Below, one piece after another: positions 7,992 to 17,112 of a stretch of DNA of 64,000 bases. The DNA is from Candidatus Dependentiae bacterium Noda2021. Lineage in GTDB: Bacteria; Babelota; Babeliae; Babelales; Vermiphilaceae. A program made the position numbers and the translations under genes. The notes beneath the pieces were generated by a model that had not been told where the DNA came from, ran no database searches, and saw nothing but the letters and a program-made list of their open reading frames with translations. The number at the start of each line of letters is the position of its first letter. The stretch's first letter is position 1. The stretch lies in the NCBI GenBank assembly GCA_020886235.1, contig AP025250.1:1118715-1182714 (forward strand). Direction: 5' to 3'.

Positions 7992-9755
7992 TTATTTTGT
8001 TAGTTTTTCATTTAACTTAAGACCATAGTCTCGAAGCTTGAGAGGATTAACCTGTGTAGGCGCATCCATCATAGGGTCATGCCCACGTGCGGTTTTTGGA
8101 AATGCAATTACTTCGCGAATAGAAGACGCATTACTCATCAACATTACCAATCTGTCAAGACCAAGCGCAATGCCACCATGCGGAGGGAAGCCAAGATCTT
8201 GAGCTTCAAGTAAGAACCCGAATTGATCTTGCATTTCTTGCTTATTTAATCCCAGAATTTGAAACACTTTGTCCTGTATTTCAGAATTATAAATTCGAAT
8301 AGAACCACCGCCAAGCTCCACACCATTTAAAATTACGTCATACGCTCGCGCTTTCATCTGGCTATTGTCTTGCGTTTGCCAGCCATCTTGTGGGCTGGTA
8401 AACGGGTGATTTACTGAATGCCATTTTTTTGTTTCTTTATCAAATGCAAATAGCGGGAAATCAGTAACCCATGAAAAATTAAACTCATCCTGAGGAATCA
8501 TATTCAAATCATGCGCTAACTGCAGGCGTAATCTACCCAGTATCGTCCATGCATCTTGGTAATCACCCGCGACAATAAAGAGGGTACTGTCTTCTGCAAA
8601 TGTAGGAAAAACAGTTTTGATTTGTTCGACAAAATCAGTTGGTAAAAATTTTGCAATTGGCGATTCAACAACACCATCTTTTAGCCTCAACCACACTAAT
8701 CCCTGCGCGCCCATTTGTTGAGCTTTGGCAACGTATCCTTCAAGCTCGGAACGACTAAAAGCATGCTTTTCAATGTGAACTGCGCCTATCTTACCGTTAT
8801 TTGAAAGCACAGACTTTAAGAATTTTAACTCCGTATTAGCAAATAATGACGTGCAATCTTTAATCTTTAGATCAAAACGCAAATCAGGTTTGTCTGAACC
8901 ATAGTCAGCAAGCGCCTGATCCCAGGTAATGCGTGGGAAGGGCAATGTTAATTCTTTACCAAAAACCATCTTCCAAACATGATTCAATAAATTTTCAATA
9001 ATTGTTTGAATGTCTTTTTCATTAATAAATGACATTTCTAAATCAAGCTGAGTAAATTCAGGCTGTCTATCTGCACGCAAATCTTCATCGCGAAAGCAAC
9101 GAGCAATTTGAAAATAGCGCTCAATGCCACCTGCCATTAATAATTGTTTGTATAATTGCGGTGATTGCGGCAATGCATAGAAGGACCCTTGATTAACACG
9201 AGAAGGCACTAAAAATTCACGCGCGCCTTCGCCCGTGTTTTTAGTAAGGAGCGGAGTTTCTACTTCGTAAAAACCTTGTTTTTGCAAAAATTCGCGCATT
9301 GCAAAAAAAACATTGTTGCGCAATTGCAAGCGATGCAACATTTCAGGTCTGCGCAAATCAAGGTAACGATATTTTAGACGCAACTCTTCATCAACATTAT
9401 CTTCTTCAAGCATAAATGGTAAATTTTTTGCCTTGTTGAGAATAGTGAGTGCCGTTACTTGTAATTCGTACTTACCCGTAGGGATTTCATTGTTCACCGT
9501 TTGTGCGGATCGTTCTACCACAGTACCCGATACACAAATTACATACTCACTTCTAAGTTTATGCGCATCTTCATGTGCCACTTTTGAAAATGCATCATTA
9601 AAGACAAGCTGCATAATCCCCGAACGATCACGTAAGTCTATAAAAATAAGACCCCCATGATCACGACGTCTGTGCACCCATCCGCATAAATCAATTGTTT
9701 TATTAACTAATGTACTATCTACCAATCCACAGGAAATTGTTCGCTTGAATTGCAT
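7992..9755 (-). CDS. aspS: Aspartyl-tRNA synthetase, probably non-discriminating
   Basis: A 587-residue bacterial-type class II synthetase charging tRNA-Asp. The N-terminal OB-fold holds GWVHRRRDHGGLIFIDLRDR. Catalytic motif 2 is CFRDEDLRADRQPEFTQLD and motif 3 is GIALGLDRLVML; a bacterial insertion (GAD) domain lies between. I chose ATG 9755, preceded by AAAGAGG, rather than a TTG fifteen bases upstream. The anticodon-binding loop reads RRRDHGG. From published work on Pseudomonas-type enzymes, His-Gly here marks non-discriminating AspRS, whereas Leu marks discriminating ones. With gatB in this window, this suggests Asn-tRNA is made by transamidation. A tight terminator follows. Confidence 0.95.
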   Translation of the reverse strand: MQFKRTISCGLVDSTLVNKTIDLCGWVHRRRDHGGLIFIDLRDRSGIMQLVFNDAFSKVAHEDAHKLRSEYVICVSGTVVERSAQTVNNEIPTGKYELQVTALTILNKAKNLPFMLEEDNVDEELRLKYRYLDLRRPEMLHRLQLRNNVFFAMREFLQKQGFYEVETPLLTKNTGEGAREFLVPSRVNQGSFYALPQSPQLYKQLLMAGGIERYFQIARCFRDEDLRADRQPEFTQLDLEMSFINEKDIQTIIENLLNHVWKMVFGKELTLPFPRITWDQALADYGSDKPDLRFDLKIKDCTSLFANTELKFLKSVLSNNGKIGAVHIEKHAFSRSELEGYVAKAQQMGAQGLVWLRLKDGVVESPIAKFLPTDFVEQIKTVFPTFAEDSTLFIVAGDYQDAWTILGRLRLQLAHDLNMIPQDEFNFSWVTDFPLFAFDKETKKWHSVNHPFTSPQDGWQTQDNSQMKARAYDVILNGVELGGGSIRIYNSEIQDKVFQILGLNKQEMQDQFGFLLEAQDLGFPPHGGIALGLDRLVMLMSNASSIREVIAFPKTARGHDPMMDAPTQVNPLKLRDYGLKLNEKLTK

Positions 9756-9836
9756 GGCGCCTCTTTGCAAAATTAGGAACGTGACTTTTACATGTATATT
9801 ACCAGTATTCTCAAATACTGATATGAGTTATCATAC

Positions 9837-9864
9837 CAAAAAAGGGGCCGTTGTAAGGCCCCTT
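9837..9864 (-). terminator. Rho-independent terminator after the outer-membrane barrel gene
   Basis: Stem AAGGGGCC / GGCCCCTT with a 7-nt loop, followed on the minus strand by a run of T residues. It lies 22 bp after the stop of the 9886-11823 gene. Confidence 0.85.
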
Positions 9865-9885
9865 CAATTTTCAACTATTAAGTTC

Positions 9886-11823
9886 TTAAAAAGTAAACTC
9901 AAGACCCATGTTAAGTGTTACTGACTTGTCTGTACCAATATTAGGGACATCACATTTTTTAACACAACTGGTATCTATTTGCTCAAGAGCTTTCTTTTGG
10001 TCTGAGTTGAGCGGTCTTCCACGAATATCAGTGTAGTGATCGCCAGGGAAGAATATCGATGCAACACCAAACAGCTTGAGGTTTTCAAGCAAGTATACGT
10101 GAGCAAATAAGTTAGTTTCAAAGCCCAAGAATGAGCGAGCTGTTGAAGACAACTCTTTTTTAGTTACATAATCATAACGGTTACCCGGCGCTGGTTGCCA
10201 GTACGCAAGAATATTTGGATTAATGCTCACACGACGCTGTGAAGAACATGGTCTATATAATGCACCACCACCCACTAGGGCAATATTAGTAAAACCAACA
10301 ACACCTTGTGGGAACGCAGTTGGATTTACGATACCATCTTTGCCTGCAATAGGACGTTGTAATTTTCCTGACCCAAAGAAGAAGGCACTACGTACACGCT
10401 TACCAGAATACAATTCTTGCAATCCAACGAATCCACCAAAATTACCATCCATCTCTTCAGTGTTAGGATCTCTATCACCACTTGAATATGCTGCTGTCAA
10501 AGAAAGCATCAGATCTTTTTTATAAACCCACCAGCCAGCGTCTCCTACAAACATTAATCCTTGGTAGGAGTTTGTGTACGGATCTCTAAAGCGGCATGAG
10601 TCGTTAATCATTGTAATAGGAGCAGGCAAATAGCCAACATTATTTTCTAAGGTTTGACCAACTTGTCTACCATTAAACTCTGCACCTTGGTGACAACGGT
10701 TAATAAGTTTTTGTGCGTCAGAACCAGGAATGTAAGGAATTTTATTTCCATTACCATCAGTTACTTTGCTATTAACTTGAACTAAGTAACCATCACGATT
10801 TTCAAGTTCAGGACGATTTCTGTCTAATCCTTTTACTGACTGTGCTCCGACGTTGAATGCACAATCAAAGCCACACTCAAAACGAGGTGCATTAAATTCT
10901 GCAGCCAACCCAAAAGTACCAAGGTGGCTTGACGCGCTTGCCATGTACTCTAATTTTTGTTCAGGATCATTATTATATAAGCAGTACGGCTCAACAGTTA
11001 ACTTACCCACTTTTTCATTTTTAAATACGGTCCAGTTTAAGCGGCTGGCAACTAAATAGTTGATTTTACCAAACCCACGAACAGGATTATCGCGATAGTT
11101 AATGAGGTGGCCAAGCACTTTTGCATTGGTATCACTCAAGGTCGCACTGTTATTATTCAGTACTGCGCCATAAATATCATAACTTAATTTGCTTTGTACA
11201 ATGTCACCACCAAATTTTGCTCCAAATGCAAATTGATCAATAATGCTATCACTGTAAAAACCAAGGAGATCAGGACCTACACCAAATGCTGAACCTAATG
11301 AAATACCACGACCAAGCTCAAAAGGGAACGCACCAATTTTAAAACGGTGCTCATTTGAAAAACCTAATCCGAGCGCCTCATTAATTGAAAAATCAAGCCA
11401 CAACTCACGAATCCACATAAATAGACGTGGCAAGAAGTGTTTGTGATCACCTATCATTGAATCAAGCACTTTTAAACGCGCATCAGTGGTTGGTGAAATA
11501 CTAGTAGGAAGACCCCAAATTGCTTTATTTCTAAATGTACTCATGAACTCAGCAACAGGAATACCATAACATTCTTGGCCATACAAAATATTAATATTTA
11601 CATCAAATACATGACGTGAAAAGAAGATTTGATCTTGTTGGTTTTTGTTATTTAATAAGCTTAAATTTTTGCCATAAAAGGTCTCAGGTTTATATAAACC
11701 CCATAACGCAAACTCAAAGTCGGTATCAGTTTTAAAACCGCATCGTGCATTAGTATCTTGAAAAGAAAACATGCCCGCAATTATCGTTGCGAGTACATAC
11801 ATTATACTCTGAGGTCTGTTCAT
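9886..11823 (-). CDS. Putative outer-membrane beta-barrel (porin-like) protein
   Basis: About 645 residues from ATG 11823, which has a good GCAGGAG ribosome site. An in-frame start further upstream is rejected because that stretch holds a hairpin. A signal peptide is followed by a chain rich in aromatic, Gly and alternating-hydrophobic strands (for example GAKFGGDIVQSKLSYDIYGA). It ends in LNMGLEFTF, a C-terminal Phe in a strand typical of barrels recognised by the BAM complex. Several Cys residues are unusual for a porin. No close family is recognised. A strong leader hairpin and dedicated terminator suggest a monocistronic, probably well-expressed gene. Confidence 0.7.
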   Translation of the reverse strand: MNRPQSIMYVLATIIAGMFSFQDTNARCGFKTDTDFEFALWGLYKPETFYGKNLSLLNNKNQQDQIFFSRHVFDVNINILYGQECYGIPVAEFMSTFRNKAIWGLPTSISPTTDARLKVLDSMIGDHKHFLPRLFMWIRELWLDFSINEALGLGFSNEHRFKIGAFPFELGRGISLGSAFGVGPDLLGFYSDSIIDQFAFGAKFGGDIVQSKLSYDIYGAVLNNNSATLSDTNAKVLGHLINYRDNPVRGFGKINYLVASRLNWTVFKNEKVGKLTVEPYCLYNNDPEQKLEYMASASSHLGTFGLAAEFNAPRFECGFDCAFNVGAQSVKGLDRNRPELENRDGYLVQVNSKVTDGNGNKIPYIPGSDAQKLINRCHQGAEFNGRQVGQTLENNVGYLPAPITMINDSCRFRDPYTNSYQGLMFVGDAGWWVYKKDLMLSLTAAYSSGDRDPNTEEMDGNFGGFVGLQELYSGKRVRSAFFFGSGKLQRPIAGKDGIVNPTAFPQGVVGFTNIALVGGGALYRPCSSQRRVSINPNILAYWQPAPGNRYDYVTKKELSSTARSFLGFETNLFAHVYLLENLKLFGVASIFFPGDHYTDIRGRPLNSDQKKALEQIDTSCVKKCDVPNIGTDKSVTLNMGLEFTF

Positions 11824-11850
11824 CGTTTGGGCTCCTGCAGTAACCTGAGA

Positions 11851-11880
11851 AAAAGCAAAAGCTCCCTCTATTGGGAGCTT
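11851..11880 (-). promoter_or_regulatory. Terminator-like leader hairpin (candidate attenuator) upstream of the barrel gene
   Basis: Perfect 8-bp stem AAGCTCCC / GGGAGCTT with a 6-nt loop (11859-11880). On the minus strand it is followed by TTGCTTTTTC, 28-36 bp before the barrel start codon. It looks like an intrinsic terminator placed inside the leader, so readthrough control is possible. Alternatively it ends a transcript coming from upstream. Confidence 0.5.
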
Positions 11881-11988
11881 CATTTCCACTAGTGATATTG
11901 GTAAAAAAATCTACATTACAAGCGCGTATGCGCTTTTGAAAGTATACAATTAGTAGCCTACTTTTATTTATTCAATTGTCAACAAGAT

Positions 11989-12011
11989 AACGCTGTTAAA
12001 CAGCGTTTTTT
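11989..12011 (+). terminator. Terminator-like hairpin just upstream of nfo
   Basis: Stem AACGCTG / CAGCGTT with loop TTAAA, followed on the plus strand by TTTTTT. No plus-strand gene ends here, so it may be an attenuator in the nfo leader or may block stray antisense transcription of the barrel gene's promoter region. Confidence 0.5.
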
Positions 12012-12066
12012 GAGTATATTCTGGTAGATGGAATTACTTTTTTTACCCCTTAAACAAAGTTTACCC

Positions 12067-12954
12067 ATGACACACAAAAAACACTCCCGGTTGTTAGGCG
12101 CCCACATGTCGATAGCAGGTGGCTTTGATCAAGCGATTATAAACGGCCAGTCAATACATTGCACGGCAATACAAATCTTCACCAAGAGCAATCGTCAATG
12201 GGCGGCGCGCCCCATAGAGCCAAGCCAAGTAGAACAATTTATCTCCGCACAAAAGGCTTCAAATATAAAAACGGTTGTTGCGCACGCCAGTTATTTGATC
12301 AATCTGGGTTCATCAAACCCTGAGACTATTGAAAAATCGCGCCAGGCATTAGCAATAGAGTTGCAACGTTGCGACACCCTTGCTATTCCCTATCTCGTGT
12401 TGCATCCGGGCTCGGGATTAGGCGGTAACCCTCAAGACGCCCTCAAACAAATTGCTTCTCTTATTGATGAAATAATTGAAGAAACCAAACCAAAATGCAT
12501 GATTTTGCTTGAAAATATGGCAGGTCAAGGATCTGCGTTGTGCTCAAAATTTGAACAACTTGCAGAACTTCGCCAACTAAGTCGCCACAAACGCTCCCTT
12601 GGATTTTGCTTTGATACCTGCCATGCGTTTGCAGCTGGCTACGACTTAAGAAATGAAAACACATACCACGCATTGTGGCACGAGTTTGATACAACTATAG
12701 GCATTGAACATCTAAAAATCATACATCTTAATGATTCAAAAAAAGAGCTCGGCGCATGCAGGGATAGACATGAAGATATTGGCCAAGGGCTTATTGGTTT
12801 AGAAGGTTTTGCATTACTCATGAATGACAAAAAACTGTTTGATGTTCCAAAAATCTTAGAAACACCACGAGATACACTAGAAGACTACGCACGAAACATG
12901 CAGGTACTCAACTCGTTATTAACAAAAGAAACGAAAAAATTATTGGGATTGTAA
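12067..12954 (+). CDS. nfo: Endonuclease IV (AP endonuclease)
   Basis: About 295 residues. It is a zinc-dependent AP endonuclease of the TIM-barrel type that cuts 5' of abasic sites in base-excision repair. Metal-site motifs are visible: GAHMSIAGG, AHASYLINLGS, LLENMAGQG, GFCFDTCHAFAAGYD, HLNDSKKELGACRDRHEDIG and the C-terminal LETPRD. ATG 12067 matches the family N-terminus, which begins shortly before the GAH motif. An in-frame ATG at 12028 would add 13 residues. Neither has a clear Shine-Dalgarno site. The gene is plus strand among minus-strand neighbours. It joins several other base-excision genes in the window (udg, mutY-like). Confidence 0.93.
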   Translation: MTHKKHSRLLGAHMSIAGGFDQAIINGQSIHCTAIQIFTKSNRQWAARPIEPSQVEQFISAQKASNIKTVVAHASYLINLGSSNPETIEKSRQALAIELQRCDTLAIPYLVLHPGSGLGGNPQDALKQIASLIDEIIEETKPKCMILLENMAGQGSALCSKFEQLAELRQLSRHKRSLGFCFDTCHAFAAGYDLRNENTYHALWHEFDTTIGIEHLKIIHLNDSKKELGACRDRHEDIGQGLIGLEGFALLMNDKKLFDVPKILETPRDTLEDYARNMQVLNSLLTKETKKLLGL

Positions 12955-13356
12955 GAATTGAGCCAAGTAATAGACAAGAATAGAAAAAAGCTAAGAAGGA
13001 ATTGTAGTTATTACTCTTATCTATTACTTACTCATAAGCAGTGTATTTAACCATATCCCTGGTGTGATTAGTAAGGAGGAGTAACTTTTCAACCAAGGTG
13101 ATAACAATTCTGCTCAAAAAAAAATAAAAAACAATAAAACTGCTAATGTGTAAAAAAGCAACAACAAAAAAAGCCTTATTTAAAGGCATTTTTTTAAAAA
13201 AGATTGTTCAATTTTTAAAAAACAACAAAAAAACAACAGAATTTACATTTAGTAACAACGCTTTTTATACCGTGTTTTTTTGTTGTTTTAGATAAGATTG
13301 TAGATAATAAAAAAGCCGCTTTTTGTAAGCGGCTTTTTATATTTTTTTAGTATCTA
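12955..13356. other. Gene-free spacer between nfo and infB with two terminator hairpins
   Basis: About 400 bp, very A-rich, with no convincing gene. It holds a GCCTT/AAGGC hairpin flanked by A and T runs (13166-13195), which may end nfo transcription, and a second stem (13310-13338) assigned to infB. A GGAGGAG-like string at 13075-13081 is followed only by a 9-codon GTG reading frame. Poly-A/poly-AAC tracts fill the middle. Nothing else is supported. Confidence 0.6.
13310..13338 (-). terminator. Rho-independent terminator after infB
   Basis: Stem AAAAAGCCGC / GCGGCTTTTT with a 9-nt loop, 19 bp beyond the infB stop. The A and T runs on both sides make it usable in either direction. Confidence 0.8.
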
Positions 13357-15435
13357 TTATTTTTCAGGCACTTCTATGTAGCATTCTACGCGATCATCAA
13401 CAAGCCAATCGTTGAACCCTTCAACCATAAATGCACACTCATATCCTGTGTGAACTTCTTTGACCGTTTTCTTGTCACGTTGCAAGCTAGTAATTTTGCC
13501 GGCACCAATCTTTCTGTTGCCGCGGAATACAACTACGCTACCTTCACGGGTGAAGATACCTTCCTTGATGTAAGATCCGGCAATAACGCCAAGATTCTTA
13601 ATATCAAACACTTTGCGAACAACAGCTTCGCCAATTTTTTTGCGTACGTATTTAATCTCTTTACCACGCTCAGCAATATCTTCTAATGCCTCAAGCAGTT
13701 TATAAATAATCTCATACGTATCAATTTTAACACCCAGACGCTGGGCTAACGTTGCTGCATTTGGCTCAGTCTTCACGTGCAAGGTTACAATACGCGCACC
13801 TGTATCGGCTGCAAGGTCTACATCGCTTTCAACGATATTGCCAAGGCCCGAATGCAACACAGTAAAACCTTTTTCACTCTTTTTAGAAACTTTTGCAATT
13901 GCTTCAAGCAACGCTTCCTTAGAAGAGTTTGAATCGGTTTTTACAATCAATTTAACAGAATTTTCGTCAGCAACACGCTTTGTTGATTGTGGTCTTGCAG
14001 CTGTTGGAGCTTGTTTAGACTTTAAGTATACTTCTTTATCGACCACTTCAAAAAAGTCACCCGCTTCAGGCAAGTCAGTAAATCCAGCGATCTGCACCGG
14101 GTTAGCAGGCCCCACCGAAGCCAATCGTTTGCCATATGAATCAACCATGGAAGTTATACGCCCCTGTGTTCCACCGGCAACGAAATAATCACCGACAGAA
14201 ACATGTCCGTGCTGAAATAGTACGGTAGCCACTGGCCCGCGTCCTTTTTCGAGTTTAGACTCAAGAACATATCCTCGTCCTACACCAGAAACTTCAGCTT
14301 TGAGCTCCATAATTTGGGATTGAAGTATTATCATTTCTAATAATTTATCAACGCCAGTTCCTAGCTTTGCAGATAAAGGCACAAATATAATATCGCCGCC
14401 CCAATCTTCAGGAACCAACCCATGTTGAGTCAAATCTCTTTTGACCACATCTAAACGTGCCGCATCAACTTTATCAACTTTGTTAATTGCCACGATGATA
14501 GGAACTTTCATAGCCTGCGCGTGCTTAATCGCCTCAATTGTTTGAGGCATCACGCTATCATCTGCAGCAACAACTAAAATCGCAATGTCTGCGACTTTGA
14601 TTCCACGTTGTCGAATTTTTGAAAAAGCTTCATGACCAGGAGTGTCTAAGAACACGATTGAGCCTTGTGAAGTACGCGCTTCGTAAGCACCCAAGTGTTG
14701 AGTGATGCCGCCCTTTTCACGTGAAGCAACACGTGTGTTTCTAATAAAATCTAGAAGGGTTGTTTTTCCGTGGTCAACGTGTCCCATTACCACAACTACC
14801 GGTACACGCTCTTCTAATTGAGCACCCTCGGCCGCTTCTATTTTTCCATGATCTTGTTTTTTTTCTTCTTTTCTAACCAATTTTATTTGATAATGGCTCG
14901 CTAAACGCTCAACAAGATCTTCTGTTAAAATTTGATTCTTGTTTGAGAGAATGCCCCATTTCATAAGGGTAACAATAATTTCTGTAAAAGGTTTTTGAGC
15001 TTTAGCAGCAAAATCTGCAAGGCTCATTGCCTCAAGCACTAAATCTTGTTTAACTTCAGCCTGAGTTGACTGTACCGATTGGGTCTTGTGAGGAGTAGAA
15101 ACAGGCTTTCTAACGGTTGTTTCTGGCTGCGCTTTTACCGCAGCAGGCTTAGGTGCAGGTTTTTGTGCTGCAACTGCCTTATTAATTTCAGTTTTATTGG
15201 TTACTTGTTGTGTCATTGGCACCGATTCAGTCTGTTTAGTTTCTTTTTGTTTTGGAGCTTGCTCTTGCGGTGTCGATTGTGCACTTTTTTTATGGTAGTG
15301 TTTTTCTAAAAACTCTAGTGCTTCTTGCGTTAACACAGACATATGACTCGTTACGTTAAAACCATTGTCTTTCAATAACGTTAATACATCTTTAGTGGCT
15401 TTTTCATTTTTTTTTGAAAATTCATAAACGCGCAT
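13357..15435 (-). CDS. infB: Translation initiation factor IF-2
   Basis: A 692-residue GTPase that brings initiator tRNA to the ribosome. It has an N-terminal IF2_N-like helix domain (VYEFSKKNEKATKDVLTLLK), then a Gln/Pro/Ala-rich linker (about residues 55-130) and a second IF2_N unit (SLADFAAKAQKPFTEIIVTL). The GTPase domain shows G1 GHVDHGKTT, G3 DTPGHEAF and G4 NKVD. Beta-barrel domains and the C-terminal tRNA-binding domain follow (KIGAGKITSLQRDKKTVKEV). It is shorter than the E. coli factor because the N-terminal region is compact. It lies downstream of nusA on the same strand with a 58-bp gap, the conserved nusA-infB order. Confidence 0.96.
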   Translation of the reverse strand: MRVYEFSKKNEKATKDVLTLLKDNGFNVTSHMSVLTQEALEFLEKHYHKKSAQSTPQEQAPKQKETKQTESVPMTQQVTNKTEINKAVAAQKPAPKPAAVKAQPETTVRKPVSTPHKTQSVQSTQAEVKQDLVLEAMSLADFAAKAQKPFTEIIVTLMKWGILSNKNQILTEDLVERLASHYQIKLVRKEEKKQDHGKIEAAEGAQLEERVPVVVVMGHVDHGKTTLLDFIRNTRVASREKGGITQHLGAYEARTSQGSIVFLDTPGHEAFSKIRQRGIKVADIAILVVAADDSVMPQTIEAIKHAQAMKVPIIVAINKVDKVDAARLDVVKRDLTQHGLVPEDWGGDIIFVPLSAKLGTGVDKLLEMIILQSQIMELKAEVSGVGRGYVLESKLEKGRGPVATVLFQHGHVSVGDYFVAGGTQGRITSMVDSYGKRLASVGPANPVQIAGFTDLPEAGDFFEVVDKEVYLKSKQAPTAARPQSTKRVADENSVKLIVKTDSNSSKEALLEAIAKVSKKSEKGFTVLHSGLGNIVESDVDLAADTGARIVTLHVKTEPNAATLAQRLGVKIDTYEIIYKLLEALEDIAERGKEIKYVRKKIGEAVVRKVFDIKNLGVIAGSYIKEGIFTREGSVVVFRGNRKIGAGKITSLQRDKKTVKEVHTGYECAFMVEGFNDWLVDDRVECYIEVPEK

Positions 15436-15493
15436 CGTGTATTCTTACCTGCAGGCTTTATTGCTACCGAAATTCCCAACTTTAATACAATTT

Positions 15494-16564
15494 TTAGTCT
15501 AACTCAAACCCCTCTATATCGTCATCATAACGCTCACTTTTTGACTGAGAGATCTCATTTTTTACCAAATGAATGTTAATTCCCGCCAAGCGTGATGCTA
15601 AGCTAATATTTTGTCCCATTTTACCAATCGCAAGAGATCTTTGATCATCATTGAGCCATACGCTTGCATTTTGATCATCTGTTACTTGCACGCGATTGAT
15701 TTCAGCTGGCTTGAGCGCATCTTTTATGAGTTGCTCAATTGAGTCGCTGGCAGAAATAATATCAATTTTCTCGCCACCCAATTCTTTAAGAATAGGCTTA
15801 ATGCGCGCACCACCAACACCTACACAGGTGCCAACAGGATCAATATTTTTGTCATGAGACATTACTATAACTTTTGACTTGTAGCCCGGTGAGCGTACAA
15901 TTTTCTTAATTTCTACTAATTTTTCAAAAACCTCTGGGATTTCTAGTTCAAAGAGTCTTTGTAGGAATTTATCAGAAACGCGATCCAAAATAAGTTGATT
16001 GTCGTTTCTTGGTTCTTGTAAAACTTCTTTTAACAACGCCCTGATGGTGTAACCAACTACACACTTATCGGTAGGAATAGTTAAAGACTTAGGCAAAAAG
16101 GCCAGCGTTTCTTGCACCTTTACCACGTAGCCATCACGCTCACACTTGTGGATTGTGCCAAGTACAATTGAGCCTTCTTTGTCTTTAAACTCATTGTATA
16201 CAGCTGCAGACTCTATAGTTCTTATCTTGCTTGATATAACTTGCTTAGCGCGCAGTATTTCTATGCGTCCAATTTTTCCATCAAATGGCACGTAAACTCT
16301 TTGCCCGATCTCTTGAGGTAATCCTAATGATTTTACCTTACGTAGGCTTATTTGCGTGTCGTCATCCTCAACGGTCGCAACAACTTCTTTTTGAATTTCT
16401 ATCAACAGTTCGCCCGTCTTTCTTTCATAAACAACGCGAATGTCTAAATCTGGATATCTTTTTTGATACGCCGCAAGTAGTCCCTCAGAGACTATGTCGC
16501 TTAATATTTCTTTATCAAGACCACGCTCTTCAACGAGTTCGTCTATAACTTCAGCAAGTTTCAC
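15494..16564 (-). CDS. nusA: Transcription termination/antitermination factor NusA
   Basis: About 356 residues. It binds RNA polymerase and nascent RNA and modulates pausing. I place the start at GTG 16564, with AAGGA upstream. The product then begins VKLAEVIDELVEERGLDKEI, matching the family N-terminus; an upstream ATG (16636) would add 24 atypical residues. The N-terminal polymerase-binding domain is followed by S1 (EGSIVLGTIHKCERDGYVVK), KH1 (VGTCVGVGGARIKPILKELG) and KH2 (SLAIGKMGQNISLASRLAGI). There are no C-terminal acidic repeats. It heads the nusA-infB operon, and its 5' end faces the candidate origin. Confidence 0.94.
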   Translation of the reverse strand: MKLAEVIDELVEERGLDKEILSDIVSEGLLAAYQKRYPDLDIRVVYERKTGELLIEIQKEVVATVEDDDTQISLRKVKSLGLPQEIGQRVYVPFDGKIGRIEILRAKQVISSKIRTIESAAVYNEFKDKEGSIVLGTIHKCERDGYVVKVQETLAFLPKSLTIPTDKCVVGYTIRALLKEVLQEPRNDNQLILDRVSDKFLQRLFELEIPEVFEKLVEIKKIVRSPGYKSKVIVMSHDKNIDPVGTCVGVGGARIKPILKELGGEKIDIISASDSIEQLIKDALKPAEINRVQVTDDQNASVWLNDDQRSLAIGKMGQNISLASRLAGINIHLVKNEISQSKSERYDDDIEGFELD

Positions 16565-16686
16565 AGGTATTATTTCCTTAAGTTGGGTTATTTGTGCATT
16601 GATTTCTTTTAAGAAGAGCAGCTTTTTGAAGCACACTAATATAGTTTATTAAAAAGCATACCGGTCCGCAACCTTTTTTAGCCATA

Positions 16687-16995
16687 ACCAATAAACCTTA
16701 ATAAATATATTTATATATATAATAACTATAATGTCGGAGATTTTTGGTGGATAACTCACTTTTGTCTTTCAAATATATTGATCAAATGAGTATTTCGACG
16801 ATCAGGCCACTGGTGGATAAGTGGTGGAAAACTGGTGGACAAAATGTGGAAAAGTTATTTGCCCCCCGCCAAACTAAGCTCCTAAAGCATTAAAAGAGGT
16901 TTTTTTAAAAAAACAATTCGACTGGATCGCCAAAAAGGGGATAGGGGTAAAGTTATCCACCAAGTTATCCACCACTTATCCACCAGTTATCCACC
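16687..16995. other. Candidate chromosomal replication origin (oriC)
   Basis: The region carries nine DnaA-box-like 9-mers related to TTATCCACA. The left array reads on the minus strand: GGTGGATAA at 16812, GGTGGAAAA at 16823, GGTGGACAA at 16834 and TGTGGAAAA at 16845, each exactly 11 bp apart. An extra GGTGGATAA lies at 16746. The right array has TTATCCACC at 16953, 16965, 16976 and 16987, spaced 12, 11 and 11 bp, in the opposite orientation. A strongly AT-rich stretch (16687-16732) lies left of the boxes and another (about 16888-16917) between the arrays; either could be the unwinding element. Neighbouring genes diverge from here. dnaA itself is not in the window. Confidence 0.8.
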
Positions 16996-17112
16996 ACCCC
17001 CCCTTGTTGGCCATAATAACAATTAAAATCAGGCTAAAAAAATTCTATTGAGAAGGGTTTGTTTTTTTTATTATTATTAAATTTGAATAATAGAATAAAA
17101 AGCGAGGTGGCT

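Noticed and set aside
12955-13356. Possible small RNA or short gene in the nfo-infB spacer
   Set aside because: Only A-rich tracts and two terminator stems are visible. The one ribosome-site-like string leads to a 9-codon frame with no conserved feature.
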